Source of the DNA: Phycisphaeraceae bacterium
GTDB lineage: Bacteria > Planctomycetota > Phycisphaerae > Phycisphaerales > Phycisphaeraceae
Direction of reading: 5' to 3'
Length of the DNA: 64,000 nt
Assembly (NCBI GenBank): GCA_040222855.1
Contig: JAVKCD010000025.1
Location: 124,001-188,000 of the forward strand
Shown: positions 45,649 through 53,998 of the stretch, one piece after another
Layout of the letters: each line of letters begins with the position of its first letter
How positions within the stretch are numbered: position 1 is the stretch's first letter
Position numbers and translations under genes: made by a program
Notes under the pieces: generated by a model
Databases searched by the model: none
Told to the model about the DNA's origin: nothing
What the model saw: only the letters and a program-made list of their open reading frames with translations

Positions 45649-47099
45649 CGCATCTGCTCCCATTCGGCGAGCCGGACGTCCTTGGTCAGCTCCCAGCGTC
45701 GGACGGCGCGGTCGAGTTTTTTCTGTATCCGTTGCTCGACCCGTTCCATGGCGGGTTCGGGTTCGATGACCTGGCGGTAGACCGAGTTGATGCTGACGTT
45801 CATCTCGGAGAGGTACTCCTGCCAGAGTGGGATGAGCGGGGTGGTGCGGGCGTTGGGGCTGGAGGCGAGGTCGATGAAGACCTCGATGTAGGGGTTTGGG
45901 TGATCCTGGAGGAAGCGTTCGCTGGTCTTAACCAGCGGGCTGAACTTGCGGTGGCCGAGGCAGAGTTTTTCCATCGGGCCTTGCTGGTTGACGTAGCGGA
46001 TAAAATCAAAGGCGGCATCTGGGTGGCGGGCGCCTTTAGGGATGACCAAGACGTCGGACTCGAGGATGGTGACCTTGGGGGTGGTGTTGGGGTAGGCGGA
46101 GGGGAAGGGGGCGACACCCCATTCGAGCCGGGGGGCGAACTGATCGATGAAGTTGTACATCCAGACGCCCTGGATGACCATGGCGATCTGGCCCTCAAGG
46201 AATGGCTCCTGCGGTGAGCCGAAGTTGCCGAAAGAGCTGCCGAAAGCGAGCATGTTGTTCTTGCCATATTTCTCGGTGTAGCTCTCGATCCAGCGCATGG
46301 CGTCGAGGTTGGGTTCGGAGGCGGGGGTGACTCTGGTTCCGTCGTCGTTTACAAGCGAGGCGTCCCACCAGTAGCCCCACATGGGTAGCCACCAGCCGGG
46401 GTAGGTGGGGGAGTGGCCCAACTGGATGATGCGAAACTCGCTTGCCCTTGAGTCGTCGGCGATGCCGGCTTGTTCTTGAGTCGTCATGTCGCTGTAGCGG
46501 ACCTGGATTGTTTGTCCGTCTCGTTCGAGTTCGACGATGGTGAGTTTCTCGGCCATGGCGTCGAGTTCAGCGATTGATTGCGGGGGGCGTTCGGGGTCGA
46601 GTCCGGCTTCTTCAAAAAGCTGTTTGTTGTAGTGGAGTGCGACGGTGGCGGGCGTTGTGGGCAAAGCCCAGACAAATCCGCGGTGGCTGACAGTTTCCCA
46701 GAGGGCGGGGTAGTAGTCTTCTCCGCTGATGCCAGCTTCTGCGATGTAGCTGTCGAGAGGGGTGAGGGCGTTTTTCTCGGCGTAGCTGGGGACCATGTAC
46801 CCCCAGAGTCCGGCGATGTCCGGCGGGTTTCCGCCCGCCGTAGCGAGGAGGACTTTCTGGTCGATCTGGCTGACGGTCAGGAACTTGACGAGGACTTGGT
46901 CCTGGGAAGCGTTGTAGTCATCGACAACACGACGCATGGCTTCGGCTTCAAACGATCCCCATTTCTCCCAGTATTGAAGGATGATGCGGCCGTCGGCGGT
47001 GCGATCGTCCCGGCTGTCGCCACAACCCGTGAGTGCGATCGCCACAATGGTCGCGCATGCCAACAAGAAGACTCGGCGACACCATGGGGGCAGGATCAT
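45645..47099 (-). CDS. Sugar-binding lipoprotein of ABC transporter
   Basis: A 484-residue extracellular solute-binding protein (family 1). The signal peptide ends in lipobox ALTGC with Cys26, so it is membrane-tethered. ILQYWEKWGSFEAEAMRRVVDDYNAS and GGNPPDIAGLWGYMVPSYAEKNALTPLD are typical of the N-terminal lobe, and IPKGARHPDAAFDFIRYV of the C-terminal lobe. Several Trp-rich patches (YPGWWLPMWGYWWD) suggest sugar stacking. AGGAG is 9 nt before the ATG. First gene of the transport operon, behind the TGAAAC-repeat region. Confidence 0.93.
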   Translation of the reverse strand: MILPPWCRRVFLLACATIVAIALTGCGDSRDDRTADGRIILQYWEKWGSFEAEAMRRVVDDYNASQDQVLVKFLTVSQIDQKVLLATAGGNPPDIAGLWGYMVPSYAEKNALTPLDSYIAEAGISGEDYYPALWETVSHRGFVWALPTTPATVALHYNKQLFEEAGLDPERPPQSIAELDAMAEKLTIVELERDGQTIQVRYSDMTTQEQAGIADDSRASEFRIIQLGHSPTYPGWWLPMWGYWWDASLVNDDGTRVTPASEPNLDAMRWIESYTEKYGKNNMLAFGSSFGNFGSPQEPFLEGQIAMVIQGVWMYNFIDQFAPRLEWGVAPFPSAYPNTTPKVTILESDVLVIPKGARHPDAAFDFIRYVNQQGPMEKLCLGHRKFSPLVKTSERFLQDHPNPYIEVFIDLASSPNARTTPLIPLWQEYLSEMNVSINSVYRQVIEPEPAMERVEQRIQKKLDRAVRRWELTKDVRLAEWEQMR

Positions 47100-47112
47100 G
47101 AAGAGGAACTCC

Positions 47113-47253
47113 TGAAACCGTTATGAAACAATGTCGCTGTGCGTCTCTATGAAACCGTATCAATCATTCAAGCGTAGTGTAGCGTGACCGGGTGTCGTGA
47201 TGGTGGGGTGGCACGAAGGTGGCATGAAACATGATGAAACGAGAGGGGTTTCA
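47113..47253. promoter_or_regulatory. TGAAAC repeat region upstream of sugar-uptake operon
   Basis: TGAAAC occurs at 47113, 47124, 47150, 47225 and 47235, with the reverse complement GTTTCA at 47248-47253. Spacings of 11 and 10 bp place pairs on one DNA face. 47235-47240 and 47248-47253 form an inverted repeat with a 7-bp gap. Likely binding sites for a sugar-responsive regulator. Confidence 0.5.
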
Positions 47254-47259
47254 GGACGG

Positions 47260-47958
47260 CTAGTAGCCGATCAGCCATGCTGGCGGGACGACCTGCTGCT
47301 CTGCTGCGGCGGAGCCGTCGAGCATGAGACGGTTGAAGGACTTGCCGCCAGCGTGGACGAGGCCGATTCGATCGGGGACGTGGCCGGGCTGGCGAAAGTC
47401 GATGACGCTGGTGGTGCGGCTTGGCGGCGGTTCATCGGGTCCGGGTGGAGACGCGGCGGAATCGATGAGCAGGGGAATGCTGGATTGCTGAACAGCACCG
47501 TCCAGGTCTATGAAAGCTGGAGCGGGGGCGTTGTCGTAGTCAGCCTGGTCACCTGGCAGACCGGCATAGCCGGTTGCGTTGATGGCGTAGGTGCGTGTCA
47601 TGACTGCTTCGCTGATACTTGCTGTCGCTGGGCAGACCAGGATGGATTCAGCGTCGTATAGCTCTGCAGTAGTCTGGCCTTGGCGTCCCATTCGGGCCTG
47701 GACTTCGAGAGCCCAGTTGGGACGCTGGCCGTAGGGTTGGCCGAGAGCCGGGCTGAGTCCGCTGTGCTCGTCGGCGTAGAGACGTATGCCGATGTAGGCT
47801 TGGCGGAGGTTGGTCAGGCAGCGGGCGGAACGTGCGACATCACGGGCTGAACCGAGTGCGGGGAGCAGGATGCCGATGAGCACGGCGATGATGGAGATCA
47901 CCACGAGTAGCTCGATCAGGGTGAAGGCCGGGTTGTGTGTATGCGTTGCACGGCTCAC
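47260..47958 (-). CDS. Pseudopilin-like protein (prepilin-type N terminus)
   Basis: A 232-residue protein whose N terminus AFTLIELLVVISIIAVLIGILLPAL is a type IV prepilin/pseudopilin signal with the Glu at position 5 after the cleavage site. The rest resembles the planctomycete H-x9-DG/type II secretion pseudopilin group, with an HAGG segment and DGSA near the C terminus. These proteins are numerous in planctomycetes and their role is mostly unknown. Its start overlaps the sugar dehydrogenase stop by 4 bp (ATGA). Confidence 0.85.
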   Translation of the reverse strand: MSRATHTHNPAFTLIELLVVISIIAVLIGILLPALGSARDVARSARCLTNLRQAYIGIRLYADEHSGLSPALGQPYGQRPNWALEVQARMGRQGQTTAELYDAESILVCPATASISEAVMTRTYAINATGYAGLPGDQADYDNAPAPAFIDLDGAVQQSSIPLLIDSAASPPGPDEPPPSRTTSVIDFRQPGHVPDRIGLVHAGGKSFNRLMLDGSAAAEQQVVPPAWLIGY

Positions 47959-49139
47959 GGCGTCGGCACGATCCGGAGCAGCTTGCCGTTGCCGTCATCG
48001 GTGAGGACGTACATGAAGCCATCGGGTCCCTGGCGGACATCGCGGACTCGTTGATCGAACTTCAGGGATGTTTCGTTGGCGACCTGGCCGTCTTCCAGGT
48101 CGATCCGACGGATCTGTTGCATGCGTAGTCCGCCGGCGAAGAGGTCGCCCTTCCAGTTGGGGTAGCGGTCGCCGGTGTAAAAGCAGAGGCCGGATGGGGC
48201 GAGGTTGGGGGTCCAGACGATCATGGGTTCGATCGTGCCTTGCATCGTGGCGGTGTCCGAGATGCGTGGTCCCCAGTATTCGATGGAGTAGGTGGCGGCG
48301 GGCCAGCCGTAGTTGCCGCCAGGTTGGAGCTGGTTGAGTTCATCTCCGCCTCGGGCTCCGTGCTCGGAGACGTAGATGACGCCGGTGGCTGGGTCCAGGT
48401 CCATTCCCTGGATGTTGCGGTGGCCGTAGGTGTAGACCTCGGGGAAGGCGTTTGGCCGGTCGGTAAAGGGGTTGCCGGGTGCGGACTCGCCTTCATCAGT
48501 CAGACGGACGGTCTTGCCGAAGTGGCTGTCGAGGTCGAGGGCGTAGAGGCGCGTGAGTTTTCCATCGACTGAGGAAGGGGGGTTCCCGCCGTCGCCGATG
48601 GACATGAGAAGTGACCCGTCGGCGAGCCAGAGGAGTCGTGAACCGAAGTGTTGTCCGCCCTTTTTCAGCTGAGAGACTTCAAAGAGGTTCTGGACTTGTG
48701 AGAGTTGCGAGAGGTCTTGACTCAGGACACCACGGACCAGAACGGTGTGGTTGGCGTCCTTGGTACCTTGAGAGAGCGTGAGGTAGACCCAGCGGTTGTT
48801 GGTGAAATCCGGGTGGAGCGAGATGTCCATCAGTCCGCCCTGGCCGTGAGCGAGGATGGGAGGGAGTCCGCCAACGGGCTGATTGATCAGTTCGCCGTTG
48901 ACGACGAGGCGGAGTCGTCCGGCGCGTTCGGTGATGAGCATGGCGTCCTGGTTGGGGAGCCAGGCGATGCCCCATGGTCGTTCGAGCCCCTCGATCACGG
49001 TCTCGGCTCGCCAGTTGGGTTCTTCGGGGACCTCAGCGGTTGGTGTGATGGGGCCTTGAGGGTACTCCTGCCCGCAGGCGGTTGAGACCTGGAGCAGCGG
49101 GCAGAGGCAAAACATCAGCAGGATTGAGGCTCGTGACAT
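47955..49139 (-). CDS. PQQ-dependent aldose sugar dehydrogenase (soluble GDH family)
   Basis: A 394-residue periplasmic beta-propeller enzyme. A signal peptide (SILLMFCLCPLLQVSTACGQ) is followed by the soluble glucose/aldose dehydrogenase fold: LERPWGIAWLPNQDAMLITERAGRL, GQGGLMDISLHPDF, GDGGNPP, YGHRNIQGMDLDP, EHGARGGDELNQL, GGNYGWP. It should oxidise aldoses to lactones with PQQ. No PQQ synthesis genes are nearby. GGAG 7 nt before the ATG sets the start. It is encoded 50 bp after an aldo/keto reductase gene. Confidence 0.9.
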   Translation of the reverse strand: MSRASILLMFCLCPLLQVSTACGQEYPQGPITPTAEVPEEPNWRAETVIEGLERPWGIAWLPNQDAMLITERAGRLRLVVNGELINQPVGGLPPILAHGQGGLMDISLHPDFTNNRWVYLTLSQGTKDANHTVLVRGVLSQDLSQLSQVQNLFEVSQLKKGGQHFGSRLLWLADGSLLMSIGDGGNPPSSVDGKLTRLYALDLDSHFGKTVRLTDEGESAPGNPFTDRPNAFPEVYTYGHRNIQGMDLDPATGVIYVSEHGARGGDELNQLQPGGNYGWPAATYSIEYWGPRISDTATMQGTIEPMIVWTPNLAPSGLCFYTGDRYPNWKGDLFAGGLRMQQIRRIDLEDGQVANETSLKFDQRVRDVRQGPDGFMYVLTDDGNGKLLRIVPTP

Positions 49140-49189
49140 CGGGCAACTCCAGTGGAGACCAATCGGTCCAGGTGCTTGTTGTCATCATC

Positions 49190-50044
49190 CTAGGAGCGGA
49201 AGACGGGTTCATGCTCGCGGGAAACGGCTTGTTGAAGGGTCATAAGCTCATCTTGGGTCAGAGGGGCGGTGTTCTGGGTGAAGCCAATCGCCAATCTCAT
49301 CAGATCGGGCAGGCCGGGGGGAATGGCGGCGCAGACGCCGGGCTGATTGAGGGTGAAGCGGAGTTGAAGGTGAGCGAGCTCGATGCGGTCTTCGGGGACA
49401 TACCACACTCGGTCTGGATGCGGATTTTCTTCCCCCTCGTCGTATCGTCGTCGGGCGAGGGACTTGATGGCGAGGACGCCAACGTCGTGTTGATGGCATA
49501 TCTCCAAGAGGGCGGGACCGAATCCGCCTTGAAGCCAAGCGGCGTAGTTGATGGGGAACAGGGCGGTTTCGATGATGCCTGTTTCGATGAGTCGGATGGC
49601 TGCAGCTTCGTTGTGGGCGCTGAGGCCGATGTGGCGGATTTTGCCTTGTTCGCGAGCCTTGTGATACGCCTCCAGGGCCCCGCCGGGTGCGAGGATCTGA
49701 TCGACTTCTTCATCGGTGGTCACAGCGTGGAACTGATAGACGTCGAAGTGGTCGGTTCTCAGGAAGCTCAGAGATCGTTCCAGGTCGGCCATGGCGTCCT
49801 TGGCGGTTCGGTGCATGGTCTTGCAGTTGAGGACGACACCGTCGCGGTGTCCTTGGAGTGCCGGACCAAGTTGCTCCTGGGCGTCGCCATAGCCCGGGGC
49901 GATGTCGAAGTAGGTGATCCCGGCTTCGAGGGCTTCGGCGACGATGGCATTGGCGGGCTCCTGTTGCTGACCCTTGAGGGCGATGCCGGGGAACCCGAGG
50001 ATGGAGACCTCAAGACCGGTCTTTCCGAGTTTTCGCTGTTCCAT
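49190..50044 (-). CDS. Aldo/keto reductase
   Basis: A 284-residue NADPH-dependent TIM-barrel reductase. The catalytic tetrad is visible: Asp47 and Tyr52 in YFDIAPGYGDAQEQLG, Lys75 in LNCKTMHR, and His106 in VYQFHAV. C-terminal cofactor-binding residues are less clear. Substrate unknown; the neighbourhood suggests a sugar or sugar-derived aldehyde. AAAGG lies 8 nt before the ATG. Confidence 0.9.
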   Translation of the reverse strand: MEQRKLGKTGLEVSILGFPGIALKGQQQEPANAIVAEALEAGITYFDIAPGYGDAQEQLGPALQGHRDGVVLNCKTMHRTAKDAMADLERSLSFLRTDHFDVYQFHAVTTDEEVDQILAPGGALEAYHKAREQGKIRHIGLSAHNEAAAIRLIETGIIETALFPINYAAWLQGGFGPALLEICHQHDVGVLAIKSLARRRYDEGEENPHPDRVWYVPEDRIELAHLQLRFTLNQPGVCAAIPPGLPDLMRLAIGFTQNTAPLTQDELMTLQQAVSREHEPVFRS

Positions 50045-50159
50045 GATGTACGCCTTTCGTCAAGACATACAAGGATAACGTGGGCGATTGCCTGTGACCG
50101 GGTGGTGTCGATTATTCTGGTTCTCGACGAGAGATCGCCCCCCGGCCGTGGACCTGCGC

Positions 50160-50165
50160 TATCCT
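50160..50165 (+). promoter_or_regulatory. -10-like box of leaderless moxR gene
   Basis: TATCCT, 6 nt, then the ATG at 50172. No Shine-Dalgarno sequence. Confidence 0.5.
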
Positions 50166-50171
50166 TAGGGC

Positions 50172-51593
50172 ATGACTACGACGACCTCCATGCGTCCTGC
50201 CACACTCGCTGACCTTCGCTCTTCGGGCTGGGTTTCCAAACCGGTCAAGCGGGAGATCCATGACAATCTCATGAAGATGCTGCGGGGGGATCAGGAGATG
50301 TTCCCCGGCATCATTGGCTACGAAGACACAGTGATTCCCGAGATTGTGCTGGCGTTGCTGGCGCAGCATGACATGCTCTTTCTCGGCGAGAAGGGGCAGG
50401 CGAAGAGTCGGCTGATGCGTGCGCTGGTTCAGTTCCTCGATGAGTCGGTGCCGTACATCGATCACCCGGAGATGCCCGTGCATGAGGATCCATTTGCGCC
50501 GATTTCTCGGGTGGGCAAGGAGCTGATCGCCAGCCTGCCTCCCGAGGAAGTGCGGATCGGCTGGTGGGACCGCGAGCATCGGTATGCGGAACGACTGGCA
50601 CCGGGCACCAAGTTTGCCGACATCATCGGCGAGATCGATCCTTCCAAGCTGGCGTCGGGTGTGAGCATGTCGGCGGAGGAGGCGTTGCATTTTGGGTTGA
50701 TCCCACGGATGCACCGGGCGATCTTCGCGATGAACGAGCTGCCGGAGCTTGATGAGCTGGTTCAGGTCGGGCTTTTTAATATCCTCGAAGAGCGCGATGT
50801 GCAGATCCGTGGTTATCCGATCAGCTTTGATCTCGACATCATGATTCTGTTCTCTGCGAATCCCTCGACTTACAACCGGTCTGGGAAGGTGATCCCGCAG
50901 CTCAAGGATCGCATTGGCTCGGTCATTCATACGCACTACCCACAGGACCGTGATCTGGGGATTCAGATTACGGCTCAGGAGGCACCGGTTTCGTTGGAGG
51001 GTGATGTGCCGGTGGCGGTTCCGTATTTCATGCGACAGCTGATCGAGCAGATCACCATCGCGGCAAGGGCATCTCGCTATGTGGATCATCACTCCGGTGT
51101 CTCGGCGCGGTTTAGCAGCGCGAACTACGCGACGATGGTGTCTTCGGCAAGGCGTCGTGGGGCAGTGTTGAATGAGACGCCAGCTGTTCCACGGATATCT
51201 GATCTCGGGCACCTCTACGCATCGAGTCTGGGCAAGCTAGAGCTTGACATGATGGGCTCGCACCAGATGAGCGAGAAGCAGGTCTTTGATGCGATTGTCG
51301 CCGAGGCAATCCGGACCCTCTTTGATGAGTATGTCGATCAGCATGGGCTCGAGGAGATCAGTGCGATCTTCCGAGAGGGTGTGCGTATTGAGGTGGGCGA
51401 TATGCTGCCTTCGGAGGCTTATGAGCACGCTCTGCGGCACGTCCCGCCTGCGTGGGAGAAGGCGTTTGAGGTCAACTCCGCCAGTCAACCACAGATGCGG
51501 GCAGCATGCGTCGAGTTTGTCCTTGCCGGCTTGTATGCGACGGAGCGGATCAGCCGTCGGCAAGACCACGGCAGGATTGCCTACGAGTTATGA
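50172..51593 (+). CDS. MoxR/ChlI-like AAA+ ATPase
   Basis: A 473-residue AAA+ protein of the magnesium chelatase ChlI/MoxR group. Walker A is GEKGQAKSR at residues 72-80, with Ala in place of the usual third Gly. Walker B is [13 protein letters not shown], and the sensor segment [25 protein letters not shown] follows. A helical C-terminal lid is present. Such ATPases act with a VWA-domain partner to load metals or remodel protein complexes. The partner gene overlaps its stop (ATGA). No chlorophyll genes are nearby, so Mg chelation is unlikely. Confidence 0.88.
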   Translation: MTTTTSMRPATLADLRSSGWVSKPVKREIHDNLMKMLRGDQEMFPGIIGYEDTVIPEIVLALLAQHDMLFLGEKGQAKSRLMRALVQFLDESVPYIDHPEMPVHEDPFAPISRVGKELIASLPPEEVRIGWWDREHRYAERLAPGTKFADIIGEIDPSKLASGVSMSAEEALHFGLIPRMHRAIFAMNELPELDELVQVGLFNILEERDVQIRGYPISFDLDIMILFSANPSTYNRSGKVIPQLKDRIGSVIHTHYPQDRDLGIQITAQEAPVSLEGDVPVAVPYFMRQLIEQITIAARASRYVDHHSGVSARFSSANYATMVSSARRRGAVLNETPAVPRISDLGHLYASSLGKLELDMMGSHQMSEKQVFDAIVAEAIRTLFDEYVDQHGLEEISAIFREGVRIEVGDMLPSEAYEHALRHVPPAWEKAFEVNSASQPQMRAACVEFVLAGLYATERISRRQDHGRIAYEL

Positions 51594-53341
51594 GCAAAGC
51601 ACCCTATTCATCCAGGCAATCTTGGCGTGGGCGTCACGCTGGAGGCGTCATCCACACCTATCAGGGCTATGACCCGGTGGAGCTGCCGGGGCCGATCTCC
51701 AACATGGAGCAACAGGGCGATCTGGCGTCGTTGGGCATGGAACACATGCTGACGTATGGGTCGATGCGTCGCTTCTCTGAGGAAGAGTTGGCTAACGCGA
51801 TTCACCTGGACCCTAGCCAGATTCAGGGGTTGGGACCTAGTCTTGAATCCTTGATCGCCATGCTTGAGGAACGCAAGCGCAAGATTCTTGAGACCTACGA
51901 GACTGCGCATGCTCGCTTGAAGGCCGAGAATGCGTATCTGGATCACGCGGCGTCACTTGATCCGCCTCGAAAATCGCGCAAGGCTTATCGCTCAGCCATC
52001 GAGGGTTTTCAGTACGCGGAGCTAAAGAAGCTGTGGTACCGACAAGAGGATGAGGGGTCTGCGTTTGCGACGGGGCTGCTTCACCTGATGGAGGAGCTTG
52101 GTCGGTTGTATCAGGTCGAGAAGCTGGCCTCGGATTATCGGTTTACAGGGCACGATAAAATGTCGGTTGATCGGGCGCTTGAGATCAAGGCGGAACTGGA
52201 ACAGATTGACAAGTTGCTCGAGCAGCTGCGTCAGGCGATGGAGAACGCTCAGTTAGCCGTCATTGATATGGATGAGCTAAGTGAGTTCGCGGACCCCGGT
52301 CAGATTGAGGAGCTTGAGGCGTTTCAGCGGCAGGTTGAGGAGATGATTCGCGAGCAGGCGCGTCGCCAGGGGCTCGAGCGTGGAGAGGCTGGCGGTTATG
52401 ACCTGACGCCGGAGGCTTACCGGCTGTTTCAGTCCAGGGTGCTTGGGACGATCTTTGCTGACCTGTCCGCTGGCAAGACTGGGCGGCATCAGGCGGATTT
52501 GTCCGGCGAGGGGGCTGTTGAGACGCAGCGGACTCGTGCTTATGAGTTTGGTGATTCAATCGCGCACATGGATATCCCGGCAACGATCACGAATGCCATG
52601 CTGCGTCAGCAAGGTGGCGGCAGCACTGGTCCGGTGCGTTTTCGGCCTGAGGACATCGAGGTTCACCTCACGCGGAACAACCCTAAGTGCGCGACGGTGG
52701 TTATTGTCGATATGTCGGGCTCGATGCGGCATGGCGGGCAATATGTCGATGCCAAGCGGATGGCTCTGGCTCTGGATGGGTTGATCCGCTCGGAGTATCC
52801 GGGGGACTATCTTGGCTTTATCGAGATGTATTCGGTCGCTCGGATTCGAACGATCGGCGAGGTGGTGGCGATGATGCCGAAGGTCCCGACGATTCGTGAC
52901 CCGGTGGTTCGTTTGCGGGCCGACATGTCGGACCCGGAGATGAATGAGTATCGGGTCCCTCAGCACTTCACGAACATGCAGCACGCGTTGTCACTGGCTC
53001 GGCGTTTGTTGGCGGCTCAGGACACCCCGAACCGTCAGGTGGTGCTGATTTCGGATGGCTTGCCGACGGCGCACTATGAGGATCAGGACCTCTACATGCT
53101 CTATCCGCCGGACCCACGAACGGAGGAGATGACCCTCCGGGAGGCAAGGCTCTGCAAGCAGGAGGGGATCACGATCAACATGTTTGTCGTGCCGAGCTGG
53201 TCACAGGATGAGGACGACATCCGGTTTAGTCACCGGATGGCTCAGACGACAGGCGGGCGGGCTTTTTTTACGGCAGGGCATGATCTTGATCGGTACGTCG
53301 TGTGGGATTACGTCAACCATCGGCGGTCTGTGATCGGGTGA
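51590..53341 (+). CDS. VWA-domain protein, partner of MoxR ATPase
   Basis: A 583-residue cytoplasmic protein. The N-terminal two thirds are helical, with a probable coiled coil ([24 protein letters not shown]). The C-terminal von Willebrand A domain has the MIDAS motif DMSGSM starting at Asp374 and a later [16 protein letters not shown]. The MIDAS metal binds partner proteins. The order ATPase then VWA protein parallels ChlI-ChlD and MoxR-VWA chaperone pairs. The start is the ATG overlapping the upstream stop; the longer frame reading back into moxR is not used. Confidence 0.88.
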   Translation: MSKAPYSSRQSWRGRHAGGVIHTYQGYDPVELPGPISNMEQQGDLASLGMEHMLTYGSMRRFSEEELANAIHLDPSQIQGLGPSLESLIAMLEERKRKILETYETAHARLKAENAYLDHAASLDPPRKSRKAYRSAIEGFQYAELKKLWYRQEDEGSAFATGLLHLMEELGRLYQVEKLASDYRFTGHDKMSVDRALEIKAELEQIDKLLEQLRQAMENAQLAVIDMDELSEFADPGQIEELEAFQRQVEEMIREQARRQGLERGEAGGYDLTPEAYRLFQSRVLGTIFADLSAGKTGRHQADLSGEGAVETQRTRAYEFGDSIAHMDIPATITNAMLRQQGGGSTGPVRFRPEDIEVHLTRNNPKCATVVIVDMSGSMRHGGQYVDAKRMALALDGLIRSEYPGDYLGFIEMYSVARIRTIGEVVAMMPKVPTIRDPVVRLRADMSDPEMNEYRVPQHFTNMQHALSLARRLLAAQDTPNRQVVLISDGLPTAHYEDQDLYMLYPPDPRTEEMTLREARLCKQEGITINMFVVPSWSQDEDDIRFSHRMAQTTGGRAFFTAGHDLDRYVVWDYVNHRRSVIG

Positions 53342-53357
53342 GGGGCGCATAGCGAAA

Positions 53358-53383
53358 CCCGCCGGCCGATGAAGGCCAGCGGG
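53358..53383. terminator. Possible bidirectional terminator hairpin
   Basis: Stem 53358-53367 with 53374-53383, nine pairs and one mismatch, between convergent genes. The T tracts on either side are poor. Confidence 0.4.
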
Positions 53384-53409
53384 CTGCTCCTCGCTTGGTT
53401 GTGCTTTAT

Positions 53410-53721
53410 TTAGTCCAGCGAGACTTCGACTTCGGCGAACCCGCTCTGCGGGACACCAAAGCTGCCGATGTCTTCGCCGGGGAAAGCACGAGGCGTCTGC
53501 AGCGCGGCCAGTCGGTCGGGCTGCAGTTCGATGACGCCAAAGAGTTCAAATCCCAGCCCGTCACTCGACGAGAGGTTGATGCCCTGCTCGTAGGAGTTGG
53601 TCTGCGTGTAGGCCGAGGCCGAACGCATGTCGGAACCATCGTCCGACGAGAACATCTCGCATCCGGTGCTCAGCAAGGCGAACGAAGCAATCAAAGCAGT
53701 GGTCGTGATCTTCCAGTTCAT
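53410..53721 (-). CDS. Small lipoprotein of unknown function
   Basis: A 103-residue lipoprotein: KITTTALIASFALLSTGC ends in lipobox LSTGC with Cys21. The mature part is acidic and Ser-rich and ends in VPQSGFAEVEVSLD. No family recognised. The start ATG at 53721 has GAGGAG 7 nt upstream; an in-frame start 26 codons earlier lacks a site and would bury the signal peptide. Confidence 0.72.
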   Translation of the reverse strand: MNWKITTTALIASFALLSTGCEMFSSDDGSDMRSASAYTQTNSYEQGINLSSSDGLGFELFGVIELQPDRLAALQTPRAFPGEDIGSFGVPQSGFAEVEVSLD

Positions 53722-53940
53722 GGCGGTGCTCCTCAGGAAGGTGCGATGCCCGCCGGACGCCCGGCTGGGACTGGTGCGCCCCACCGGCGGCACCACCACA
53801 GGAATCGACTCGTGAGGAGGGGTTATTCAGTCCTTCGACGCGATCTATGCCGTGGTTTCTGCATCCGCCCATAACCTCAGCGGCATGATCGCTATAACCG
53901 GTCTGATTGTTACGGGAGCGTGGGTGACAGCGGGGTGCAC

Positions 53941-53972
53941 AACAAAAAACCGCGGCCCTGAGGGCCGCGGTT
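53941..53972 (-). terminator. Intrinsic terminator of the TpsA gene
   Basis: An 11-bp perfect stem, 53948-53958 with 53962-53972, 3-nt loop, and on the minus strand six T followed by GTTG. It lies 26 bp after the TpsA stop. Confidence 0.88.
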
Positions 53973-53998
53973 ATGAGGGTTTGGAGGTTTCTTAAGGC

